NCBI GenBank assembly: GCA_030432595.1
Contig: JAUIGU010000004.1
Span: 62,001-126,000, forward strand
Direction of reading: 5' to 3'
Source of the DNA: Phycisphaerae bacterium
GTDB lineage: Bacteria; Planctomycetota; Phycisphaerae; Phycisphaerales; Phycisphaeraceae
DNA length: 64,000 nucleotides
The first letter of the stretch is position 1; each line of letters opens with the position of its first letter. This document shows positions 58,235-64,000 of the stretch, piece by piece. The position numbers and the translations under genes were made by a program. Below the pieces are notes generated by a model that saw only the letters and a program-made list of their open reading frames with translations, did no database searches and was not told the DNA's origin.

Positions 58235-59365
58235 ATGAATCTGGAGAACGGCCCCGACACCCCGTCTTCGCCGCAGGCACCGCCCCCGCCGCGCCCTCCG
58301 ATGGACCCCCGCGCCGTCGCCGCGCCGCCGCCCCCGCCGCCGGGCTACATGCCGATGTACGCCCCGCCGCCCAAGGCCAAGGGCTGGGTCTCGCGGGCGC
58401 TCACGTCGCTGCTCGTGTCGCTGGTCATCTTTTCGGTGATCCTGAACTTTTACCTGGCGTTCCTGGTGTATCAGTTGACCGCCGGGCTGTCCGAAGACGT
58501 CTACCAGACCGGCCAGACCCAGCAGCGCATCGTGGTACTTCCGATCGTCGGTGGGATCGACGACACCATGTCGCGCTTCGCCCGTCGCGCGCTTCGCCAG
58601 CTCGAAGCCGACCCGCCCGCGGCGGTCATCCTACGCGTCGAGTCCGGCGGCGGCGGCGTCACCGCGTCCGACCAGATCTGGAACGCGCTCGAAACTTTCA
58701 GCCAGGAACACCCCGACGTCCCGATCGTCGCGAGCTTCGGCGGCGTCGCCGCGTCCGGCGGGTACTACATCGCCGCCGGCGCCGACACCATCCTCTGCGA
58801 ACCCACCGGGTTCACCGGCAGCATCGGGGTGATCGCCCAGGTGCCCACGCTCGCCGGCACCGTCCGCATGCTCGGTATGGACATCGTCACCGAAGTCGCC
58901 GACGGCTCGCCCAACAAGGACGACGCCAACAACATGTTCGAGGTGTGGGACGACGAAGACAAGGCCGTGCTCAGCTACCTCATCAACAGCGCCTACGACC
59001 GCTTCGCCGACGTGGTCAAGCAGGGCCGGCCCGACATCGACGACAGCAACATCAGCGAAGTCGCCACCGGCTCGATCTACACCGCGCAGGACGCGGTCGA
59101 TAACAAACTCATCGACGGCATCGGCTACCTCGACGACGCCATCGCCGAGGCCGCCAGCCTCGCGGGCATGCCGACGGACAAAGAACCGAAAGTCACGGTC
59201 ATCCGCCAACCCGCCGCGGGCCTGCTCGGCCTGCTCACCAGCCGCAAGACCGAGGCCGACTCCCCGCACGCGATCGACCCCACCGCCGTGACGGCGCAGG
59301 GCTTGCGGACGTTCCTTGAAGACTTCACGGAGGTCCGGCTGTCGTACCGCTGGGCGGGGCCGTAA
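58235..59365 (+). CDS. sppA: Signal peptide peptidase SppA-type serine protease (S49)
   Basis: A 376-aa membrane-anchored protease. A Pro-rich cytoplasmic N-terminus of about 50 residues precedes one membrane helix (SLLVSLVIFSVILNFYLAFL) and the S49 domain (AAVILRVESGGGGVTASDQI). The nucleophile is probably Ser174 in GGVAASGGYYIAAGAD and the general base Lys228 in GSPNKDDANN, 54 residues on, matching the single-domain SppA spacing. FTGSIGVIAQ is also conserved. GGAGAG lies ahead of the ATG at 58235; a GTG six bases earlier is possible. Confidence 0.92.
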   Translation: MNLENGPDTPSSPQAPPPPRPPMDPRAVAAPPPPPPGYMPMYAPPPKAKGWVSRALTSLLVSLVIFSVILNFYLAFLVYQLTAGLSEDVYQTGQTQQRIVVLPIVGGIDDTMSRFARRALRQLEADPPAAVILRVESGGGGVTASDQIWNALETFSQEHPDVPIVASFGGVAASGGYYIAAGADTILCEPTGFTGSIGVIAQVPTLAGTVRMLGMDIVTEVADGSPNKDDANNMFEVWDDEDKAVLSYLINSAYDRFADVVKQGRPDIDDSNISEVATGSIYTAQDAVDNKLIDGIGYLDDAIAEAASLAGMPTDKEPKVTVIRQPAAGLLGLLTSRKTEADSPHAIDPTAVTAQGLRTFLEDFTEVRLSYRWAGP

Positions 59366-59377
59366 CCGGGAACATTG

Positions 59378-60757
59378 ATGCGGGTTCGTCGCGGACTATG
59401 GGGGTCGTTCCTCGCACTGTTGTGCCTGACCTGGGCTGGATGTCCGGCACGGGTGACGGACGCGGAACTGCTGCTGTCCGATCCCAACGCCACGGTGGAT
59501 CGCCGGATCGAAGCGGCTTCCGGGCTGGAACTGGATCGACCCAACGCGTACAGCCGGGTCACGAATGAGGCTTGGGCGTACAACAACCCGACGCGACTGC
59601 GACTGGCATTGCTGGACCTGACGCATCGTCATTCGCCCGAGGCTTTCTGGCTAGCGGCCAGTTTTCACTGGGAAAACGAAGCGAATCCCGACGTCGTGGC
59701 CGCGCTGCAGGCCTGGGTTACGCGGGACGGAGCGTTGGCGGAAACCGCGACGTTGCGCTACCTGGCGTCCGCGTCAGGTCGTGATTCCGGCGGTCCGCTC
59801 GATCATGAACGGCACCGCGAGCTGTTGTCCCGGGTCAGCGATCGGCGCGCCGAACGGGCCAACTTGATCGAGTATCTCACCTCGGTTGTCAACGATCCCG
59901 TGCGGCCGCCCCGCGCGCGTTTTGCCGCGTGGGGCTTGTTGGCGGCCGACGCCAACAAGCCGAACCGGCGAGATGAACTGCGGCAATGGTTGCGTTCGGT
60001 CTCGCCTGCGACGCCGCTGGCCGCGGACCTGCAGTCGGCCGCCGAGGTTTTGTGTGAATTACCGCGACGGACGGCCCACTTGATGTCGCTCTCGGCGCTG
60101 CGCGACCCGCAGGTCCGCCGGGGTTGGGATGAACTCGTTGCCGCGCAACCCGACTTGTCGCCGGGCATGGCGTTGCGGCACGTCGGGTTCGTCCGAGGTC
60201 GGCCCTATCCCGCGGTAATCGTGGGCTGGTCGGCCCGATTTGATCGATCGGTCGATGCCGGCGGCGATGCCCTTCACCCCCTCGACCGCGCCGCGCTGGG
60301 CGGAATGCTGGCGGCGCTGGATCGACCCGACACGCGGGCCGACGTATTCAACCAAGCCGACGCGGACCATGCCGACACGATGAGTGAGCACGGCGGTCTG
60401 GCGTCGCGGCTGGACGAGGCCGGCGGCGCAGAGTCTGACGGGTCCGGGGTTTTCTTTCGGTCGTACCCGCCGACCCGACGTGTCCACGACCGGGCGTACC
60501 ACGCGCCGGTGGCCCTCTTGATGGACCGGCCGAACGCGCTGGCGACATACCACTTCCACGCCGAGCGCCACGCCAACGCGGAGCACGACGGGCCGGGCTC
60601 TGGCGATCTGCGGAACGTCACGGCGACGGGGATGACGATGGTGGTGTTCACGTTTTTGGATCGCGACACGCTGTCGGTGAAGGCGGCCGTGCCCGGGGCG
60701 TGGGGCGAAGCCCCGGTCGTGGTGTCGCTGGGGACGATCACCCGGCCGAAGGAATAA
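59378..60757 (+). CDS. Lipoprotein-like exported protein of unknown function
   Basis: A 459-aa protein from the ATG at 59378 (a TTG lies just before it). The signal peptide ends in CLTWAGCPA, a near-lipobox with Cys at about position 22. Helical repeats of about 250 residues follow (EAASGLELDRPNAYSRVT, RARFAAWGLLAADANK) and then a mixed C-terminal domain (YPAVIVGWSARFDRSVDAGG, VMTGMTM-like beta strands). The C-terminal domain contains a His-rich stretch TYHFHAERHANAEHDGPGSG. No family was recognised. It begins 12 bases after sppA and is probably co-transcribed. Confidence 0.7.
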   Translation: MRVRRGLWGSFLALLCLTWAGCPARVTDAELLLSDPNATVDRRIEAASGLELDRPNAYSRVTNEAWAYNNPTRLRLALLDLTHRHSPEAFWLAASFHWENEANPDVVAALQAWVTRDGALAETATLRYLASASGRDSGGPLDHERHRELLSRVSDRRAERANLIEYLTSVVNDPVRPPRARFAAWGLLAADANKPNRRDELRQWLRSVSPATPLAADLQSAAEVLCELPRRTAHLMSLSALRDPQVRRGWDELVAAQPDLSPGMALRHVGFVRGRPYPAVIVGWSARFDRSVDAGGDALHPLDRAALGGMLAALDRPDTRADVFNQADADHADTMSEHGGLASRLDEAGGAESDGSGVFFRSYPPTRRVHDRAYHAPVALLMDRPNALATYHFHAERHANAEHDGPGSGDLRNVTATGMTMVVFTFLDRDTLSVKAAVPGAWGEAPVVVSLGTITRPKE

Positions 60758-60781
60758 AGTAGAGCATGTCTTGCTGGGTGC

Positions 60782-60801
60782 CACGGTCGCTTGCGACCGT
60801 G
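60782..60801. repeat. Short hairpin, CACGGTCGC/GCGACCGTG family
   Basis: A 9-base perfect stem (60782-60790 with 60793-60801) closes on TT, immediately after the lipoprotein-like gene. The same hairpin, with one mismatch, forms part of the repeat at 31282. It lies between convergent genes and may act as a terminator, but lacks a T-run. Confidence 0.5.
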
Positions 60802-60860
60802 CGGTTCGTGAGGATGCGCACTGACGAAAGCGAGGGTGGTAACGGGCGTGGACTCGGCCG

Positions 60861-61769
60861 TCACGCATTCGTGTCGCAGCACGCACTGGCGAACGTGATT
60901 GTGGCCTCGATCAATGTTTCTGTCGCGGCCGGTGGGACCGCGTCGGTCGGCAATGGGTTGGGCGCATCAAACGTGTGCGACGCGCCCTCGATGAGTTCGA
61001 GCCGGGCGGGCGTATGATCCGGCGGGCTCGGCGCGTCCAGGTACGCGTGCGCCGCGGCGACGGGCACGGTGGTGTCAGCAGTGCCGTGCACGATCAAGCG
61101 TGGCCCGGGGTAGACGCCCGCGGCGCGGTACGGGTCGCGCGCCTCGGGGTGTTGCTCGATATCGTCGAGCCAGCACCGTCCGACATAGAGGTCCTGCCCC
61201 GTTCGCCCGGACGGCGAGAGCAGGCGTCCCTCCGTCCGCAGAGTGTTACGGGCTTCATCGTCGAGCGAACACGCCCGGTGCGGCGACGCCGCGGTGACCA
61301 CACCGGCGGGCCGGAGATGCGGTTGCCCGTCGCGTTCGATCTGCGCCGCGGTCAGCAGGCAGGTGACGCCGCCGCGCGAGTGGCCGAAGAACACGACGGG
61401 TTGGCGCCGGCTCTCTTGCTCGGAGGCGCCGGGGAGTCGTCCGTCGTGCACCGCCTGGGCCACGGCTTGCAGGTCGTGCATCTGACGTCCCCAGGTCTCG
61501 CGCTCAAACAACTCGGGATGCTCGAATGTTTCGAGGTGGTTCGTCATCCCGCTGTGGCTGAAATTGAAGCGGTGGGCGATCAACCCCGCGAGCGCGGCGC
61601 GGTGGGCGAGCATCGGCAGGAAGCCGTAGTCCTTGTAGCCCTTGAACCCGTGCGCGATCAGCAGGTGGCCGAGCGCTCGAACATCCGCAGGCGGCCGGTG
61701 CGTGTCGCCGAGGATCGGGTGGTTGTCGGAGCCGGGGATAGACCAGGAGATTAAAGCAGGGGTGGCCAT
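60861..61769 (-). CDS. Alpha/beta-hydrolase family protein
   Basis: A 302-aa serine hydrolase-type protein. The nucleophile elbow is GHSRGG with Ser131. The acid is probably Asp in LIVHGTADTTVPVAAAHAYL and the base His in EGASHTFDAPNP. The oxyanion region is near LLIAHGFKGYKDYGF. No signal peptide is present, so it should be cytoplasmic. The substrate is unknown; the dienelactone-hydrolase/acyl-peptidase-like group is closest by pattern. Confidence 0.88.
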   Translation of the reverse strand: MATPALISWSIPGSDNHPILGDTHRPPADVRALGHLLIAHGFKGYKDYGFLPMLAHRAALAGLIAHRFNFSHSGMTNHLETFEHPELFERETWGRQMHDLQAVAQAVHDGRLPGASEQESRRQPVVFFGHSRGGVTCLLTAAQIERDGQPHLRPAGVVTAASPHRACSLDDEARNTLRTEGRLLSPSGRTGQDLYVGRCWLDDIEQHPEARDPYRAAGVYPGPRLIVHGTADTTVPVAAAHAYLDAPSPPDHTPARLELIEGASHTFDAPNPLPTDAVPPAATETLIEATITFASACCDTNA

Positions 61770-61817
61770 GCAAAAAGCTTACGCGGGTCGGGTTTTCGTG
61801 GTGCTGTCCTGACTTTC

Positions 61818-61876
61818 AGCCGCAGCTCAACGGGCTGCGCGTCTGTCGCTTACGCGCAGTCCGCTGGACTGCGGCT
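61818..61876. repeat. Palindromic element, AGCCGCA...TGCGGCT family, copy 2
   Basis: Arms 61818-61841 and 61853-61876 pair at about 20 of 24 positions around an 11-base loop. Same ends as the element at 48043-48094. It lies between the IDH gene's 3' end and the hydrolase gene's 5' end on the minus strand, so it may end the IDH transcript. Confidence 0.6.
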
Positions 61877-61912
61877 AACCGAGAAGCCTGACCCGGGACT
61901 GGTTTGCTGTGT

Positions 61913-62935
61913 TCAAAGTCGTTCGATCACCGCGTCGGCGAAGGCGTCGGTGTTCAGGTCGCCGCCGAGGTCGCGCGTCTTCTGGCCGTCGTGGAGCGCC
62001 TGGTTGTAGGCGTGCTTGATGCGTTCGGCCGCGTCGTGGCTGGCGGCGCAGCCGCGCGTCTCGTGCAGGTGGTTGAGCATCATCACGGCCGACATAAGCA
62101 GCGCGAGCGGATTCGCTTTGCTCTGGCCCGCGATGTCGGGCGCGCTGCCGTGCACCGCTTCAAACACGGCGCAGTCGTGCCCGAGGTTCGCCCCCGGAAC
62201 GACGCCCAAGCCACCCACGAGTCCCGCGGCCAGGTCGCTGACGACGTCGCCGTAGAAGTTTTCCATGAGCAGCACGTCGAACTGCGACGGGTCCTGCACG
62301 AGCTTCATGCAGCCGGCGTCGATGATGCGGGTTTCGTACGCGATGTCGGTGAAGCCGTCGTCGTGCACGTCTTTGACGCAGCGTAGGAACAGCCCGTCCG
62401 ACTTTTTCATGATGTTCGCCTTGTGGAACACCGTGACTTTTTGGCGTCCGCGCTGCCGGCAGTACTCGAAGCAGCGCTGCGCAATCCGGCGGGACGCGGC
62501 GTCGGTGGCGATCTTCATCGACGTGACCACGCCGGGCACGATGTCGTTCTCGACCCCGGCGTAAAGCCCCTCGGTGTTCTCGCGGAAAATCACCAGATCG
62601 ACGTCGTCGTAGCGAGTCTTGACCCCGTCGAGCGAACGCACCGGCCGCACCGCGGCGAACAGTTCGAGCTTCTGCCGGAGCTGCACGTTGACGGAGGTGA
62701 ACCCCTCGCCCACGGGCGTGGTGCAGGGGCCCTTGAGCGCGAGCCCGTGTTTCCGGATCGCCTCGATCGTGGCGTCCGGCAGCACGTCCAGCCCGGCGTC
62801 GAGCGCCGCGACCCCGGCAAGGTGTTCGTGAAACGTCAGCGGCGCGTCCGCGGCGTCGAGCACTTTGCGGACGGCCCCGGCGACTTCTGGGCCGATCCCG
62901 TCGCCGGGGATGAGGACGGTGTCGTGCGGGGTCAT
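61913..62935 (-). CDS. NAD-type isocitrate/isopropylmalate dehydrogenase family protein
   Basis: A 340-aa beta-decarboxylating dehydrogenase. The N-terminus TVLIPGDGIGPEVAGAVRKV and the substrate loop TPVGEGFTSVNVQLRQKLEL, with Ser and Asn, together with FRENTEGLYAGVENDIV, indicate NAD-dependent isocitrate dehydrogenase rather than isopropylmalate dehydrogenase. KANIMKKSDGLF supplies the catalytic Lys, and LMENFYGDVVSDLAAGLVGG the metal Asp residues. EAVHGSAPDIAGQSKANPLA follows. The ATG at 62935 is used. Its length matches the short NAD-type enzymes. Confidence 0.9.
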   Translation of the reverse strand: MTPHDTVLIPGDGIGPEVAGAVRKVLDAADAPLTFHEHLAGVAALDAGLDVLPDATIEAIRKHGLALKGPCTTPVGEGFTSVNVQLRQKLELFAAVRPVRSLDGVKTRYDDVDLVIFRENTEGLYAGVENDIVPGVVTSMKIATDAASRRIAQRCFEYCRQRGRQKVTVFHKANIMKKSDGLFLRCVKDVHDDGFTDIAYETRIIDAGCMKLVQDPSQFDVLLMENFYGDVVSDLAAGLVGGLGVVPGANLGHDCAVFEAVHGSAPDIAGQSKANPLALLMSAVMMLNHLHETRGCAASHDAAERIKHAYNQALHDGQKTRDLGGDLNTDAFADAVIERL

Positions 62936-63089
62936 GCGGCGAGTTTACGCGGAGGTGGTTCTTAGCGTGGTGCACGATCCAGCCTGCCGTGCTGCCGCTA
63001 TCTGCATTTGTTACGCCCGGTCTCGGTCAGGGGACTCACGCTCTCTGCGGTAAACTCTTGACGCCACGCAGCGAACGGAGGATGATGCG

Positions 63090-63632
63090 TTGAAGTATCG
63101 GCGGATTCCCTGCCGAATCAATTCGGTTGAACCATTATTTGGCCAATTGATGGTGGACAGATACATCATCTTCGAGAACGGCTATCCGTGGCTTGCAGAC
63201 GAATTATTGAACCGCCCGCTATTCAAACGAGATATCGCGACCAAGTGGTGGGACCGGATGCATGCGGTTGACCAAGGTAACTATTACCGGCTCTTGGTAG
63301 ACAATCCCCCTGAGATGAGTGGCTTCAAGCGATTTGTAACGTGCGGCTTGGCTGAAGTGGGATATAACCCGCGTGTAGCAATGGTATCAGAGTGGCGGCG
63401 CGTTAGCCCATACTCTAAAGATGTTGTCATCACCCAAATAAAAATAGGACTTGAGACAGACGACGACATCATCACGCAGTGGTTTCATGGCGACGATGTC
63501 TTGAAGTTGGTGGGTGCTGCAAGCAACTTCGACGAAATGGTTTTGGCAATTCGCTGTATCGAGGGAGCCTTCGAGGTCGATCAGGAAGCTCGCAATTACG
63601 TTAAGCGGGTTGTCGGTAGTATCGACTGTTGA
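63090..63632 (+). CDS. Orphan hypothetical gene of lower GC content
   Basis: A 180-aa protein read from a TTG at 63090 with GGAGG eight bases ahead; nearby ATG codons lead to immediate stops. The protein is soluble, with several aromatic and charged segments (YIIFENGYPWLADELLNRPL, KWWDRMHAVDQGNYYRLLVD, GLETDDDIITQWFHGDDVL). No domain was recognised. Base composition is clearly more AT-rich than the neighbouring IDH gene, like the gene at 22887, suggesting recent acquisition. Confidence 0.7.
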   Translation: MKYRRIPCRINSVEPLFGQLMVDRYIIFENGYPWLADELLNRPLFKRDIATKWWDRMHAVDQGNYYRLLVDNPPEMSGFKRFVTCGLAEVGYNPRVAMVSEWRRVSPYSKDVVITQIKIGLETDDDIITQWFHGDDVLKLVGAASNFDEMVLAIRCIEGAFEVDQEARNYVKRVVGSIDC

Positions 63633-63683
63633 CTGGGCCTTAACACCGGCTGTAGGTGACCGGCGGCGAGCGCTTGATTGGGA

Positions 63684-64000
63684 TCACGCTGTCGCGGCCG
63701 CCGCCTGCTGCCCCGCCGCGCGTTCGCGGAGGAGGTCGAGCATGCCGCGGACTTCGTCGGCCATTCTTGTGTTGGGGAACTCGCGGACGATCTGTTCGCC
63801 GACGCGGACGGCGGAGAGCCATTCCTTGTCGTGGACGGCGAGCTTGAATTGGACGCCCAGGTTGTCGCGCTGCTTGCCGATCACGCCGCGGGCGACCTCT
63901 TCGAACTGCTTGGCCTCCAGGGGGCTGAGGTAGCGGTCGAGTTCCTTGAGCAGGGCCATGGCGCCGGCGACGTCTTCGTTGCGGGCGGCATCGAGGAACT
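63684..64000 (-). CDS. Partial gene at right edge, helical repeat protein
   Basis: The C-terminal 105 residues of a gene that continues beyond the window. The visible part is helical (FLDAARNEDVAGAMALLKEL, DRYLSPLEAKQFEEVARG, QFKLAVHDKEWLSAVRVGEQ) and resembles TPR-like repeats. It ends in an Ala/Gln-rich tail. The frame is open through position 64000. The function is not known. Confidence 0.75.
   Translation of the reverse strand, partial: FLDAARNEDVAGAMALLKELDRYLSPLEAKQFEEVARGVIGKQRDNLGVQFKLAVHDKEWLSAVRVGEQIVREFPNTRMADEVRGMLDLLRERAAGQQAAAATA

Noticed and set aside
1-64000. CRISPR arrays, rRNA, tRNA, prophage or integrase genes
   Set aside because: None seen when reading both strands; no regularly spaced repeats, no tRNA cloverleaf or rRNA conserved core, no integrase or transposase motifs.

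Overview
The window is a GC-rich bacterial chromosome segment that most likely comes from a planctomycete, probably class Phycisphaerae. The lineage markers are: a paired planctomycete cytochrome-C/DUF1549/DUF1553 protein and DUF1501 protein; a secreted protein with the LEPRVLLSA motif and dockerin-like GDxDxxxxxxWG repeats; four proteins ending in PEP-CTERM sorting tails; and bactofilins. No rRNA, tRNA, CRISPR array, integrase, transposase or phage gene was seen. The assignment rests on gene content alone.

Layout. 0.4-7 kb: a membrane diguanylate cyclase, a GH130 glycosidase/phosphorylase, a YggS gene translationally coupled to a small membrane protein, and a CCA-type nucleotidyltransferase. 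7-15 kb: two ECF sigma/anti-sigma systems. One (9.4-10.1 kb) leads an operon with an anti-sigma-like protein and a periplasmic Arg/Asp-rich protein. The other (13.4-14.7 kb) follows a fasciclin-domain gene and encodes an RskA-like anti-sigma. Between them lie a phosphoesterase, a cysteine-free Cu/Zn superoxide dismutase and a DUF2203 protein. 15-21 kb: a 3D-domain protein, ndk, and a pseudopilin operon whose last member is a very large pilin-like protein with ThuA-like, PA14 and LamG modules. 21-29 kb: an FAH-family hydrolase, accD, a lower-GC gene interrupted by TGA, mutS and priA. 29-35 kb: a secreted-protein island of two paralogous trypsin-like PEP-CTERM proteases, a LamG PEP-CTERM protein and the LEPR/dockerin-like protein. 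35-42.8 kb: the DUF1549/1553-DUF1501 pair, an FG-GAP-like propeller protein and bioB. 42.8-48 kb: another PEP-CTERM protein, exonuclease III, pilB and pilT. 48-50 kb: a coiled-coil exported protein, a zinc-ribbon bactofilin-like protein and a small bactofilin. 50-64 kb: LhgO, a PilZ protein, a flippase-like protein, a secreted prenyltransferase-repeat protein, an M48 peptidase, a LarC1-only protein with extreme histidine tracts, SppA, a lipoprotein-like protein, an alpha/beta hydrolase, an NAD-type isocitrate dehydrogenase, a lower-GC orphan gene and a partial gene at the right edge.

Functional threads. Surface biology dominates: type IV pilus motors, pseudopilins, bactofilins and exported PEP-CTERM or dockerin-like proteins. 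A c-di-GMP thread links the GGEEF cyclase, the PilZ protein and the MshEN-type N-terminus of PilB.

The least explained signals are non-coding. A roughly 390-bp element occurs twice (about 2.31-2.71 and 34.64-35.03 kb) with non-triplet indels and a conserved long hairpin. Several families of dispersed palindromes sit between genes. One palindrome family has inserted in frame into mutS just ahead of the Walker A motif. All coordinates and motif calls come from reading the sequence; no database search was run.
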